From Ardenticatenaceae bacterium (lineage in GTDB: Bacteria; Chloroflexota; Anaerolineae; Promineifilales; Promineifilaceae), in NCBI GenBank assembly GCA_027054335.1, contig JALUPA010000162.1, forward strand, positions 1 through 36,218: 36,218 nt of DNA, read 5' to 3'. A program made the translations under genes and the position numbers. The stretch's first letter is position 1. Every line of letters starts with the position of its first letter. Below the pieces are notes generated by a model. That model did no database searches, was not told where the DNA came from, and saw nothing but the letters and a program-made list of their open reading frames with translations. This document shows positions 7,223 through 15,927 of the stretch, in pieces.

Positions 7223-8068
7223 TTATTCGGGTATTTCAAGCAAGGGTAATTCAATTTCCAGCCCTTCACGGGTCAGGAAGGTGCGGGGCATGATGGCCTG
7301 GGCCTGGGCAATGATTTCGTCAAGCTGGTCGTCCGTTAAGTCGGGAGAGTAGTGGAAGAGGCCCAGGTTTTTTACCCGGGATTCCAGGGCCGCCTGGACG
7401 GCTTCCAGCCACGAACTGTGCCCAAATTCTTCATGCTGCCATTTCTCTTCGGTAGAGGCAAAGTGGGCATCGTGTACTAATAAATCGGCGCCTTCGGCCA
7501 GACGCAATAAATTTTCGTCAAAATTGTCCTGGTAATGGCTGATGTCGCTGGCGTAGACAAAGACTGTCCCCTTATTTTCGATGCGAAACCCCAGACAACC
7601 GCCGGGGTGATTCAAATCGGCCACGGTTACTTTGGTATCGTCGCCAACGATGAGAGTTTCCCCATTTTGCACTTCTTTGACAAGAAGGTCGGCCGGTAAA
7701 GATTTGTAGGTGAAGGGCAGGTAAGGTTCAATGAACTGGCCTTCCATAATTTCTTTTAGCTGTTTGCCCATTCGTTTACGGCCTACGAGGACAAAGCGAT
7801 TGTTGCGGCCAAAAATGGGAGCGAAGAAGGGGAAACCTTGAATATGATCCCAGTGGGTGTGACTGATGAAGATGCTGCCGGTGATACGACTGTCAACCGT
7901 TTTCACCAGTTCTTTGCCTAAATGGCGGATTCCTGATCCGGCATCTAAAATGATGAGTTGTTCATCCGAGGTGTGGATTTCCACACATGATGTGTTACCG
8001 CCATATTTAATTGTGCCCGGGCCTGGCGTTGGTATTGTGCCGCGAACACCCCAAAATCGAATACGCAA
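7223..8068 (-). CDS. MBL-fold metallohydrolase (cyclic-nucleotide phosphodiesterase / RNase Z-like)
   Basis: The 281-aa protein starts with TTG at 8068, supported by GAGG 6 nt upstream and by the conserved opening (M)RIRFWGVRGTIPTPGP...YGGNTSC. Metal-binding residues are seen in SHTHWDH (His70, His72, Asp74, His75), NHPGG (about 153-157), ASDISH and HDAHF, followed by a late FGHSS and a FHYSP segment near the C-terminus. This architecture matches the MBL branch that contains PhnP, RNase Z and 3',5'-cyclic-nucleotide phosphodiesterases. The substrate is not known. Cyclic nucleotide or another phosphodiester is the best inference. Being flanked by single receivers on both sides points to a signalling role. 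A terminator of the upstream receiver gene lies just before the start. Confidence 0.85.
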   Translation of the reverse strand: MRIRFWGVRGTIPTPGPGTIKYGGNTSCVEIHTSDEQLIILDAGSGIRHLGKELVKTVDSRITGSIFISHTHWDHIQGFPFFAPIFGRNNRFVLVGRKRMGKQLKEIMEGQFIEPYLPFTYKSLPADLLVKEVQNGETLIVGDDTKVTVADLNHPGGCLGFRIENKGTVFVYASDISHYQDNFDENLLRLAEGADLLVHDAHFASTEEKWQHEEFGHSSWLEAVQAALESRVKNLGLFHYSPDLTDDQLDEIIAQAQAIMPRTFLTREGLEIELPLLEIPE

Positions 8069-8088
8069 GGTAAACCTCGTGGTTTAAT

Positions 8089-8120
8089 AAAAAAAGCCCG
8101 CTTTCTCTCTGGGGCGGGCT
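8089..8120 (-). terminator. Rho-independent terminator of the receiver gene at 8152-8541
   Basis: On the minus strand the 7-bp stem AGCCCGC/GCGGGCT (8114-8120 and 8095-8101) has a 12-nt loop and is followed by a run of T (8095-8089). It lies 31 nt after the receiver stop codon and before the TTG start of the MBL gene. Confidence 0.85.
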
Positions 8121-8151
8121 GGCGGACTGGAATGCCGTTTTAGGAAAATAT

Positions 8152-8541
8152 TTATTGGGCGTTACTGCTAATCACTCGTTCTACACTGTCCAGCAGCTCT
8201 TGCGGGCCAAAAGGTTTGGTGATGTAATCGTCTACACGAGCGATATGCAGGCCCAGCACTCTATCTATACTTTGCGCTTTGGCCGTAACGACGATGACGG
8301 GAATATCGCGCATCTCGTCGGAGGCTTTCATCTTTTGATATACTTCCCAGCCATCCATTTCCGGCATCATCAAATCTAATAAAACCAGGTCCGGTTTCAC
8401 TTCTGCGATTTTTGCCAGTCCTTCCCGGCCACCCACAGCCCCGGTCACATCAAATCGGCTGCGTCCCAGGATGAGTTTAACCAGTTCGATCATTTCCAGT
8501 TCGTCTTCGATGCACACTACTTTTTTTGGCTCGTCAGTCAT
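8152..8541 (-). CDS. Stand-alone CheY-like receiver protein
   Basis: This 129-aa single-domain response regulator has Glu12 and Asp13 in CIEDE, phospho-acceptor Asp56 in LVLLDLMMPEMDGWE, Thr86 in VVTAKAQ and Lys109 in YITKPFGPQELL. There is no DNA-binding or enzymatic output domain. ATG at 8541 is preceded by AAGGA at 9 nt. It ends in a clear terminator, so it is transcribed separately from the MBL gene that follows. The upstream gap to 8697 (156 nt) is AT-rich with several TATAAA-like boxes, but I could not choose one promoter. The partner kinase is unknown. Confidence 0.92.
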   Translation of the reverse strand: MTDEPKKVVCIEDELEMIELVKLILGRSRFDVTGAVGGREGLAKIAEVKPDLVLLDLMMPEMDGWEVYQKMKASDEMRDIPVIVVTAKAQSIDRVLGLHIARVDDYITKPFGPQELLDSVERVISSNAQ

Positions 8542-8697
8542 ACCAGTTATTCCTTAAGTTTATTTAGCATCTGTGGTTATCAAACCAGCTAGTTTATGTT
8601 TAATAAGGGTATCACAGGCACATAGAGTTGTCTACATTTATGCCCCTGCCTTTTATACCAAATTCACGCCCCCTTTTATATAAGTAAAGAGTCCCTG

Positions 8698-9582
8698 TCA
8701 GGCCAGCAGGGTTATTTTCTCCGGCAGCACGATACATTCTATGGAAGTGAGCGATTCGGAAATGATTTCGCCGTCAGCATGAGCGGGCGTACCGGGTTGG
8801 CTTTTGATGAGGATGCGGGAAGAACGGCCGTAAACCACATCCTTATGCCCAATGTGCGCGCGCCGCATCAATTTCAGCAAGATATTTACGACTGTCAACT
8901 TCGATACTTCCGGTACCATCACATAATCCAGCAAGCCGTCAGCCACCTGGGCATCCGGGGCCATGTAAAAACCGCCGCTGCGCGGCCCGTTGCAGACGGA
9001 GAGCAGATACACTGGCCCATCGTAACCGCCGCCATCCCAGGTGACTTGCATTTGCCAGGCGCGTAATTTGCGCAACGCTTGCAGCATGGCGGCCACGTAA
9101 CGCATTTCCCCTTTGATGCGCTGGATTTTGATATGTTCCAGCGTGACCATCGGTTCCATGGCCACGGCGCAGGTGTTGATGAAGTACCGTTCGTTAATTT
9201 TGCCGCAATCAATCAGACGGGCACGGCCGTTGGCAATAAGTTGCGCCGCTTCCGTCAAATCCAGCGGGATGCCGACGGCGTGACAAAAGTCATTGGCTGA
9301 CCCCAGAGGCAACGCGCCAAAGGGGACGGTAGGATTGTCGCCGGCAGCCTGTACCAGCCCATTGATCACTTCATTCAGCGTCCCTTCGCCGCCGGCGGCT
9401 ACCACGGCATCGTACCCTTGGGATACGGCCGTAGCCGCTAACTCAATTGCCTCGCCGGCCCCGGAGGTTTGGGCAATATCCGGGGTAAGACCTACGGCCG
9501 TTAACGCCGTCTCCACCTCCGGCAGACGAGACCCGGCCCGCCACCGGTTTGCATAGGGATTGAGAATTACCTTAACTTTCAT
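8698..9582 (-). CDS. Diacylglycerol-kinase-family lipid kinase (YegS/BmrU/DgkB-like)
   Basis: The 294-aa protein is typical for bacterial soluble lipid kinases. It has VILNPYANRW at the start and nucleotide-binding GGEGTLNEVINGL (64-76), where the family usually has GGDGT and Glu replaces Asp. LPLGSANDFCHAVGIP (91-106) corresponds to the GTxNDFAR motif. A beta-rich C-terminal domain contains CNGPRSGGFYMAPDAQVADGLLDYVMV, and HADGEII lies near the end. It should phosphorylate a lipid hydroxyl (diacylglycerol, phosphatidylglycerol or a sphingoid base) with ATP at the membrane surface. The gene start overlaps the end of the glycerophosphodiesterase gene by 11 nt, which indicates coupled translation and a shared role in glycerolipid turnover. 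Confidence 0.92.
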   Translation of the reverse strand: MKVKVILNPYANRWRAGSRLPEVETALTAVGLTPDIAQTSGAGEAIELAATAVSQGYDAVVAAGGEGTLNEVINGLVQAAGDNPTVPFGALPLGSANDFCHAVGIPLDLTEAAQLIANGRARLIDCGKINERYFINTCAVAMEPMVTLEHIKIQRIKGEMRYVAAMLQALRKLRAWQMQVTWDGGGYDGPVYLLSVCNGPRSGGFYMAPDAQVADGLLDYVMVPEVSKLTVVNILLKLMRRAHIGHKDVVYGRSSRILIKSQPGTPAHADGEIISESLTSIECIVLPEKITLLA

Positions 9583-10303
9583 GTGTTACCCAGCCCAAAC
9601 CTTCTCGTAAAAATTGGGGTTTATTGGTGATAAGGCCATTCACCCCCAAATCAAGTAAACGCTGTGCTTCTACCGGATCATCTATCGCCCAGGTATGCAC
9701 CCGCCAGCCATGTTTACGCGCCCAGGCCATATACGCTTCATCCACCAGTGTGTGTTTGGGGTGATGGGCTTCCGCTTTGGCCAGCAGATATTTATATTTG
9801 AACTGCTTCTTGTACCAGATGTGGGCCACCATTGTCTGCGGCGTTAAATGCTGCCGCGCCCGGCGCACCATGAGTGGGTTGAATGAGGAAACCAGGACCT
9901 GACTGGCCAGATTGTGCGCCTGAATCCGGTCGGCTACGGCCGTTGCCAGACCATTCGCATCCACTGTAAAAGGCTTTAATTCCACATTGTACAAAATGCC
10001 TGACCCCATCATTTCAAACAACTCATCCAAGGTGGGGATTGCTTGGCCCATACCGGCGTCCAACGTTTGCAATTCCGCCACTGTCATATCCGAGACTTTG
10101 CCGCTGCCATTTGTGGTGCGGTCCACTGTTGTGTCGTGAATGATGACGACACGGCCGTCGGCCGATAACTGCACATCCAACTCAATCCCGTCAGCCCCTT
10201 GCTCCTGAGCCAGGGTAAACGCGGCCAACGTATTTTCCGGCGCATCCGCGCTGGCTCCGCGGTGTCCAATTATCAGGGGGCGGGAGAAAGATAACCAGTC
10301 CAT
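9572..10303 (-). CDS. Glycerophosphodiester phosphodiesterase (GDPD/UgpQ family)
   Basis: The 243-aa protein has the full motif series of the family: IGHRGASADAPENT (12-25) with the catalytic HRG, GADGIELDVQLSADGRVVIIHD with metal-binding Glu, Asp and the second catalytic His, and YNVELKP in the middle. It ends with WAIDDPVEAQRLLDLGVNGLITNKP. It hydrolyses glycerophosphodiesters to sn-glycerol-3-phosphate and an alcohol. There is no signal peptide, so it is cytosolic. It lies 14 nt after an AAA+ ATPase gene and overlaps the following lipid-kinase gene by 11 nt. The three are probably one transcript. The ribosome site is weak, which again fits coupling to the upstream gene. Confidence 0.95.
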   Translation of the reverse strand: MDWLSFSRPLIIGHRGASADAPENTLAAFTLAQEQGADGIELDVQLSADGRVVIIHDTTVDRTTNGSGKVSDMTVAELQTLDAGMGQAIPTLDELFEMMGSGILYNVELKPFTVDANGLATAVADRIQAHNLASQVLVSSFNPLMVRRARQHLTPQTMVAHIWYKKQFKYKYLLAKAEAHHPKHTLVDEAYMAWARKHGWRVHTWAIDDPVEAQRLLDLGVNGLITNKPQFLREGLGWVTHES

Positions 10304-10317
10304 AAAGAGATTGGAGA

Positions 10318-11634
10318 TTATAATTCCACGAAATACGAATCTGCCGCCCGATCAATCAAATTTTTTGTCAATTGAGGTTCGACGCCCAGATAATCGGCAA
10401 TATCCATCAATTGTTCAATCAAATCACGCGGGTGGTTGGCCCGGAGTTTCTGGTTACGCCGCACATAATACTCTTGCAGCAAATAACGGACGCTTTGCTC
10501 CTCATACGTAATCCCATTCATTTCACACACATGTTTAAAAATTTTGCGATACCCATCAAATGACGGTGATTTCACCTCAATCTTGTGCCGAATACGCCGC
10601 AAAAACGCCTCATCCACCAAATCTCGTGGCGGCAAATTCGTGGAAAATACAATCAGCACCTCAAACGGCACTTCCATCTTGCGGCCTGTGTGCAAAGCCA
10701 GAAAGTCAATCTGCTTTTCCATCGGTACAATCCAGCGGTTCAACAGATCGCGCGGGCGCACCTGCTGCCGGCCGAAGTCATCAATCAGGAACATACCCCC
10801 ATTTGCCTTCATCTGAAACGGCGCTTCGTAATACTTGTTCACGGGATCATAGTTTAATTCCAGACCATCCAGCGTTAGTTCCCCGCCTACGGTAATAACC
10901 GGCCGTTTAATGCGTAGCCAGCGTGCATCTCCGCGACGGCTGCCCAAAGAAGCCGTCGTCATTTTCGGATGCGCTTCCGGCACAGCAATATGGTTGATCT
11001 CATCGAACACTTTGATGATTTGCGAATCTACCTCAATGGCATAGGGAATATACATATCATCTGTCAAAATCATACGGCCGATACTTTCTGCAATGGTCGT
11101 CTTGCCGTTGCCGGGAGGGCCATAGAGAAAAATGGATTTGCCTGAATTAGCCGCCGGGCCTATCTTGTCCAGCATAGCATCTTCCAGCACCAGATGAGAA
11201 AGCGCCTGGCGAATGCGGGCCGGATTAACCTGGAGCCGCTTGCCTCCTTGGGCCTTGATGGCTGCCACATAATCTTCCCAGGGTACCGGCGCCGGCCCCA
11301 CATAAGTTGTGCGCTCCAACTGTTCGCGGGCCCGCGCTGCTCCTTTGTTGGTGATGAGATATTGGTAAGTTGCTGCTCCCAAACCGCCAGAACCTTTTAC
11401 TTCACACATCTGCTCCCGTTTCAGAAAATCCATTAAGGGGCTGACCACAGTGGCAAAAGGCAGGTGCATATATTCGGCAATGTCATGCCCGGTAAGCTGC
11501 CCCCGAAAATACATAAATTTAAGCGCCAGGTCTTGTAAAAATCCCTGGCTTAAACCGGTATCTTCAATGCTGGATACCGGCGCAGGTTCCCAATCAGATG
11601 CAATCGAGCCAGTTCCAATGGTATGTGTTGTCAT
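10318..11634 (-). CDS. AAA+ ATPase with N-terminal winged-helix-like domain
   Basis: The 438-aa protein has an N-terminal region (about 30-108) that looks like a winged helix: GFLQDLALKFMYFRGQLTGHDIAEYM, then LMDFLKREQMCEV and a YLITNKGAARAREQL wing. The AAA+ core follows, with Walker A GPPGNGKTT (172-180), Walker B MFLIDDFG (281-288), sensor-1-like FSTN (330-333) and the probable arginine finger in FLRRIRHKIE (344-353). The C-terminal part is helical. I recognise it as a conserved 'predicted ATPase' type, but its substrate is unknown. It leads a probable operon with a glycerophosphodiesterase and a lipid kinase. ATG at 11634 has a GGGAG about 8 nt upstream, and a candidate promoter lies at about 11755. 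Confidence 0.85.
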   Translation of the reverse strand: MTTHTIGTGSIASDWEPAPVSSIEDTGLSQGFLQDLALKFMYFRGQLTGHDIAEYMHLPFATVVSPLMDFLKREQMCEVKGSGGLGAATYQYLITNKGAARAREQLERTTYVGPAPVPWEDYVAAIKAQGGKRLQVNPARIRQALSHLVLEDAMLDKIGPAANSGKSIFLYGPPGNGKTTIAESIGRMILTDDMYIPYAIEVDSQIIKVFDEINHIAVPEAHPKMTTASLGSRRGDARWLRIKRPVITVGGELTLDGLELNYDPVNKYYEAPFQMKANGGMFLIDDFGRQQVRPRDLLNRWIVPMEKQIDFLALHTGRKMEVPFEVLIVFSTNLPPRDLVDEAFLRRIRHKIEVKSPSFDGYRKIFKHVCEMNGITYEEQSVRYLLQEYYVRRNQKLRANHPRDLIEQLMDIADYLGVEPQLTKNLIDRAADSYFVEL

Positions 11635-11752
11635 GGCTTTTTCTCCCGTACTACCGGCAAAAAATTCATAGCTGGTGGCGGATGATTAATGGTTGATACA
11701 AATCACTAACCACTAACCGCGCATTTGACCAATCTTTTAACTACTGTACCTC

Positions 11753-11761
11753 ATTATACCA
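11753..11761 (-). promoter_or_regulatory. Candidate extended -10 promoter for the AAA+ ATPase operon
   Basis: On the minus strand TGGTATAAT is a perfect extended -10 element, about 119 nt before the ATPase start. The matching -35 region is weak (a TTCAAG-like hexamer). It overlaps the end of the preceding pyruvate kinase gene region (stop at 11764). Confidence 0.45.
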
Positions 11762-11763
11762 GA

Positions 11764-13176
11764 TTATGTTATCTCTTGAACCTGAATTAAATTAGTCCGT
11801 CCCCGTGCGCCAAACGGAATACCGGCCGTAACCACCAGCCGGTCACCTTTATTCAAGCCAAACGGCCGCATTGCTTCAGCCGTTTTGTTCAGCATTTCAT
11901 CCGTATCTTCAAAATCAGCCACAATAATACATTCTACTCCCCATACCAAGGTCAGTTGGCGTTGCGTTTCCAGTTGGGGAGAAACGGCCATAATCGGGGT
12001 GATGGGCCGGTGGCGGGCAATTTGGCGTGCCGTGTGCCCGGACATGGTTGTGCTGACAATGGCTCGCGCCGCCACCTGCTCCGCTACATTACAGGCTGCC
12101 GCGCTAATTGCCTGAGTAATTGAAGTGGAGTTGACGATTTCTGCCTGACGTCTGATCCGCCAGGTGTCGTAAGGAAATTCTCCTTCCGTGATTTCGGCAA
12201 TGTGGCGCATCATCAAAACTGATTCCACGGGAAAACGACCGGAAGCAGATTCGTTGGACAGCATCACAGCGTCTGTCCCGTCCAGAATAGCGTTGGCTAC
12301 ATCACTGGCTTCTGCTCGTGTGGGCCGAGGATGGTTCACCATAGATTGCAGCATTTGGGTGGCGGTGATGACCGGCTTGCCCACTTTGTTGCAGCAGCGG
12401 ATGATCCGTTTTTGCAGCAGCGGCACTTCCTGGGGCAGGACTTCTATCCCCAAATCACCCCGCGCCACCATCATGCCATCGGCCGTGTCCCGGATTTCCT
12501 CCAAATTGTCGATGGCTTCTTTTTTCTCAATTTTGGCAATGATGGGAATGGCTGCATTATCTTCGGCCATCAGCGCCCGCAGTTCGTCTATATCTACGGC
12601 CGTGCGCACAAACGAAAGCGCCACGTAATCCAATTTTAGCTCACAAATTAGCTTCAGGTCTACCCGGTCCTTTTCCGTGATACTGGAAATGGGCAGTTCC
12701 GTACCGGGAACATTGACCCCCTTGCGCGATTCCAGCAGGCCGGCCACCGTGGTAATACAAAGCAGCGTATCCCCCCGCTTTTCCGCTACCGAAAACTCTA
12801 CCTCTCCGTCGCCAATTACCAGCTTGGCGCCCGGTTCAATCACTTCAATCACATCGGGGTGCGGGAAATGGATCATGGCCGGCTGACCCCGGTGCGGCGT
12901 CAAAACCACCTCATCTCCCAGAGAGAGGTGGATGCCGCCTGTTTTCACTTGACCGAGGCGTAATTTGGGGCCTTGTAAATCACCCAGAATTCCCAGTACC
13001 TGACCTTCAGCCTGGGCTACTTGGCGCAGCGTGGTTACAGTGGCGCGGTGGCTTTCGTGGTCGCCGTGAGAAAAATTAATGCGGGCTACAGTCATACCCG
13101 CTGCTAACATTTTACGAATCGTTTCCGGGTCGTTTGAGGCTGGCCCGATGGTAGCTACGATTTTTGTCCGAGGCAT
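11764..13176 (-). CDS. pyk: Pyruvate kinase
   Basis: The 470-aa protein is a standard bacterial pyruvate kinase without the extra C-terminal PEP-utiliser domain. It opens MPRTKIVATIGPAS, with Arg32, Asn34, Ser36 and His37 in VARINFSHG. The B domain (about 70-170) is followed by IPIIAKIEKKEAIDNLEEI with the catalytic Lys, MVARGDLGIEV with the metal ligands, and ITATQMLQSMVNHPRPTRAEASDVANAILDG. The allosteric-type C-terminal domain (about 355-470) ends the protein. It converts phosphoenolpyruvate and ADP to pyruvate and ATP in the cytosol. The gene stands alone, with a possible promoter at 13212-13241 and two hairpins of the preceding gene upstream. Confidence 0.97.
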   Translation of the reverse strand: MPRTKIVATIGPASNDPETIRKMLAAGMTVARINFSHGDHESHRATVTTLRQVAQAEGQVLGILGDLQGPKLRLGQVKTGGIHLSLGDEVVLTPHRGQPAMIHFPHPDVIEVIEPGAKLVIGDGEVEFSVAEKRGDTLLCITTVAGLLESRKGVNVPGTELPISSITEKDRVDLKLICELKLDYVALSFVRTAVDIDELRALMAEDNAAIPIIAKIEKKEAIDNLEEIRDTADGMMVARGDLGIEVLPQEVPLLQKRIIRCCNKVGKPVITATQMLQSMVNHPRPTRAEASDVANAILDGTDAVMLSNESASGRFPVESVLMMRHIAEITEGEFPYDTWRIRRQAEIVNSTSITQAISAAACNVAEQVAARAIVSTTMSGHTARQIARHRPITPIMAVSPQLETQRQLTLVWGVECIIVADFEDTDEMLNKTAEAMRPFGLNKGDRLVVTAGIPFGARGRTNLIQVQEIT

Positions 13177-13211
13177 TTGTCATCTCAATTATCCGGATTC
13201 ACTGTCCGGCC

Positions 13212-13241
13212 ATATAGTTTCTCAATTGTGTTGGTTTTCAA
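13212..13241 (-). promoter_or_regulatory. Possible promoter for pyruvate kinase
   Basis: On the minus strand TTGAAA (13241-13236) and CTATAT (13217-13212) are separated by 18 nt. This lies about 36 nt upstream of the pyruvate kinase ATG. Confidence 0.35.
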
Positions 13242-13310
13242 TGCCAATAACCCATCTTGCCGGAAATAGTTTCTGGTAGAAGTGAACCCACCTGTTTACC
13301 CAGTTTCATA

Positions 13311-13354
13311 CCCCTCAAGTCCCCGGCGCTTGGGAAGTACCGGGACTTGAGGGG
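13311..13354. repeat. Perfect 13-bp inverted repeat
   Basis: Arms CCCCTCAAGTCCC (13311-13323) and GGGACTTGAGGGG (13342-13354) pair perfectly. It lies directly beyond the terminator of the 352-aa gene. No T-run is attached, so it is more likely a repeat or second-line stop structure. The rest of the gap 13177-13430 holds only the possible pyruvate kinase promoter and the terminator. Confidence 0.8.
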
Positions 13355-13357
13355 CAT

Positions 13358-13402
13358 AAAAGGAAAAAGGGACATTGCCGCTATAAGATTGGCAACGTCC
13401 CT
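13358..13402 (-). terminator. Rho-independent terminator of the 352-aa gene
   Basis: On the minus strand a 12-bp stem with one mismatch (AGGGACGTTGCC pairing with GGCAATGTCCCT) and an 11-nt loop is followed by TTTTTCCTTTT. It lies 28 nt after the stop at 13431. Confidence 0.85.
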
Positions 13403-13430
13403 ATAAATGTCTGAATTCTCTTACCACCGA

Positions 13431-14489
13431 TTAGTCTACCGGTTTGAGAGCAATTTGAATGTCATCATCTTCCATGCGCGTTACATTGAGCTGAATAGCG
13501 CTTGATTCTTCAAAGTTTTCTTCCAACCATAAATGTACGGGTGAACTTAGCACCAGCCGGGCCATATTATGTGGCTGTAACCGCCAGACTGAGCAACCTT
13601 TATCATATATCCCATCATAATAAACAGTTACCGGCCGGGTTTCGGTGCGGGAGTTGATGGCAAAGTAGGGCCAATGTTCCGTTGTCATGTTGATAAAACC
13701 ACGGCGCAAATGTAACGGTTTCAATTCGGCAATGTAGACAAAACCATCTTCGCCCAGTGGTTGATACTCTGGAATAGCCGCCGTTTTCTTTACAGTTTTC
13801 TTTTTAACCGCTTTTTTACGTTTCTTGCCGGTTTTTCCCGTCAGCAAATTCATAACTGGCAGTAAAGCGTCTACTTGGTCACCCATTACCGACACTACGG
13901 CCCGAGACATTGCCGCAATTTGTTCTGATGGGAAGCGCCGGCTTAAGTAAATGGGCGTTACCCATTTGGGTTCACTGTTTAGATACGCTGTTTTCTCAAA
14001 CAGTTCAGCGGCCGTTTCCTGATCCAGCTTTACCAAACCATCCTTAAACAAATCGGCATAATGAGAAACTTCCTGCGTTTCTTCATCAATTTGCATTTGC
14101 TGCACGCGCAATGACCATTCTGTGCCCAGCTCTGTAATGACCCGGTGAGCCATAGTTGGTTGGGTGACGGCCATTTTCAAGCCTTTGTTCAATACGGTTT
14201 TGTCTGTCAAGACCAACTGCATTTCCAAACTCATGGGCCGGGCATAAAACAGGATGTGAATATCGCTGTCTACATCTTCACTGGCTGCCAGATAAACACA
14301 TTGTTCCGCCCGGTTCAGCCCGGAAAAAGGTAATTCCTGGCGCGTTTTGGAAGATAAGGATCCATGCAGTTCATGGATGAACATTTCCATTTGGTCCAAG
14401 GCATAATTGATTGCGGTTTCTTCGCCCGCCCAGCTAAAAGCGGTAAAAACAGGCATAGTAAGACCTGTAAATTGAGTAGTTGCTGCCAT
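13431..14489 (-). CDS. Conserved-looking protein of unknown function (352 aa)
   Basis: I do not recognise this protein. It has no signal peptide or membrane segment. Visible parts are an N-terminal alpha/beta region (1-220) with FSWAGEETAINYALDQMEMFIHELHG and ILFYARPMSLEMQLVLTDKTVL. A very basic linker follows at about 223-240 (KTGKKRKKAVKKKTVKKT). The last 110 residues are beta-rich, with GFVYIAELKPLHLRRGFINMTTEHWPYFAIN, RPVTVYYDGIYDKG and a C-terminal acidic end. The Lys-rich hinge could bind nucleic acid or simply separate two domains. It is monocistronic, with AAGGA 8 nt before the ATG and a strong terminator. It sits between thiolase and pyruvate kinase. Codon use and the local octamer pattern look native. 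Confidence 0.8.
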   Translation of the reverse strand: MAATTQFTGLTMPVFTAFSWAGEETAINYALDQMEMFIHELHGSLSSKTRQELPFSGLNRAEQCVYLAASEDVDSDIHILFYARPMSLEMQLVLTDKTVLNKGLKMAVTQPTMAHRVITELGTEWSLRVQQMQIDEETQEVSHYADLFKDGLVKLDQETAAELFEKTAYLNSEPKWVTPIYLSRRFPSEQIAAMSRAVVSVMGDQVDALLPVMNLLTGKTGKKRKKAVKKKTVKKTAAIPEYQPLGEDGFVYIAELKPLHLRRGFINMTTEHWPYFAINSRTETRPVTVYYDGIYDKGCSVWRLQPHNMARLVLSSPVHLWLEENFEESSAIQLNVTRMEDDDIQIALKPVD

Positions 14490-14584
14490 TTTTTACATTC
14501 CTTGCGTTCGTCTTATTGAATGGTTTTTAACAGGGGTTGTTGATGAGGATTCCCGTTTAATGTCACCTCTATTTATATCCCAGC

Positions 14585-15832
14585 TTAGATATTAGTCAAG
14601 TTTGGAATCATTTCTACAGCCATCGCCACCGCCTCGCCGCCGCCCAGACACAAGGCGGCAATGCCCCGGCGCAGACCCCGATTTTGCAAAGCATACAGCA
14701 GCGTTACCAGCACCCGCGCCCCGCTGGCTCCCAGAGGGTGCCCCAGAGCGATGGCCCCGCCGTTTACATTCACCTTGCCCCAATCCCAGTTGTAACCGGC
14801 CTGGGTCAATTCTGCGCCGTTAGCTAACACCTGGGAGGAGAATGCCTCATTTAGCTCAATCAAATCCACCTCGTCCAGCGTCCAACCCACCTGTTTCAGC
14901 AGGCGGGGGATGGCTTTGGCGGGGGCGGCGAATAACCACTGCGGGTTTACGGCTGCCAGCGTGTACCCCACGATCCGGGCCATTGGCTTGACGCCTTGTC
15001 GTGCTGCTTCTGCCTGGCTGGTGATGACCAGGGCGGCGGCGCCGTCATTCAGGCCAGGCGCATTACCGGCCGTTACCACACCGTCCTTCTCGAACGCAGG
15101 CGGCAGTTTGGCTAACAGTTCCAGGCTGGTCGTTACTTCATACCCATCGTCAAAAAAGTTGGCCCGAATAGATTCGTCTTTGTCTATCACAATCGTACTC
15201 TGGCGTGTTTTGATTTCTACAGGGACGACTTCATCCCGGAAGTAGCCGTTGCATGTAGCCGCGGCCGCCTTCTCATGGCTTTTCAGAGAAAAATTATCCA
15301 TCTCCTCGCGGCTGATTGCAAATTGGCGGGCGATAAATTCGGCAGCGTTGCCCATGGGCCATTCCTGAAAGGAACACCACAAGCCGTCGGTCATCAGCGA
15401 ATCTTTTAGTTGAGCATCGCCAAAGCGCAAACCCTGGCGGGCTTTGGGCAGCAGGTAAGGGGCGTTGCTCATGCTTTCCATGCCCCCAGCCACAAATACG
15501 GCCGCTTCCCCGGCTTTGATGCTGTTGGCTGCCAGCATGACGGCCTTGAGGCCGGAGCCGCATACTTTGTTGACGGTAGTGGCCCCTACCGTGTCCGGCA
15601 ATCCACCGCGCAGGGCAGCTTGCCGCGCCGGGGCCTGCCCCACACCGGCCGAAACTACGTTGCCCATTATCACTTCATACACGCTGCGGGGATCAATACC
15701 GGAACGGGTGACGGCCGTTTCCACCGCAATCGCCCCCAAATCCGTCGCCGACTTTCCCAACAGCCCCCCGTTAAACCGGCCCGTCGGCGTCCGAGCCGCG
15801 CTCAAAATAACAACTTCATTATTTGTACTCAT
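14585..15832 (-). CDS. Thiolase (acetyl-CoA C-acyltransferase)
   Basis: The protein has 415 aa from the ATG at 15832. GAGGTG lies 7 nt upstream, and a GTG at 15841 is part of that site, so it is not the start. All thiolase landmarks are present: nucleophile Cys91 in [11 protein letters not shown], His365 in [19 protein letters not shown], Cys395 in [12 protein letters not shown], and [13 protein letters not shown] and ELNEAF. It either condenses two acetyl-CoA or cleaves 3-ketoacyl-CoA. The sequence alone does not settle direction. An acetoacetyl-CoA thiolase (AtoB/PhaA type) is likely from the GGGEAVAM end. It is monocistronic or grouped with the downstream 352-aa gene, and it complements the acyl-CoA dehydrogenase at 1.3-2.5 kb. 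Confidence 0.95.
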   Translation of the reverse strand: MSTNNEVVILSAARTPTGRFNGGLLGKSATDLGAIAVETAVTRSGIDPRSVYEVIMGNVVSAGVGQAPARQAALRGGLPDTVGATTVNKVCGSGLKAVMLAANSIKAGEAAVFVAGGMESMSNAPYLLPKARQGLRFGDAQLKDSLMTDGLWCSFQEWPMGNAAEFIARQFAISREEMDNFSLKSHEKAAAATCNGYFRDEVVPVEIKTRQSTIVIDKDESIRANFFDDGYEVTTSLELLAKLPPAFEKDGVVTAGNAPGLNDGAAALVITSQAEAARQGVKPMARIVGYTLAAVNPQWLFAAPAKAIPRLLKQVGWTLDEVDLIELNEAFSSQVLANGAELTQAGYNWDWGKVNVNGGAIALGHPLGASGARVLVTLLYALQNRGLRRGIAALCLGGGEAVAMAVEMIPNLTNI

Positions 15833-15880
15833 TGTTAGCACCTCGTTCAGTTAGAAATGTGGGCAGTGATCTGTGATACG

Positions 15881-15927
15881 TGATGCGTGATGCGTGCCCA
15901 TTGTCACGTATCACGCATCACGCATCA
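15881..15927. repeat. Perfect 16-bp inverted repeat with 7-bp period, overlapping a stop codon
   Basis: Left arm TGATGCGTGATGCGTG (15881-15896) and right arm CACGCATCACGCATCA (15912-15927) are perfect reverse complements with a 15-nt loop. Additional TGATACG copies flank the arms. The right end contains the TGA stop of the PPK2 gene (minus strand 15927-15925). Confidence 0.9.
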
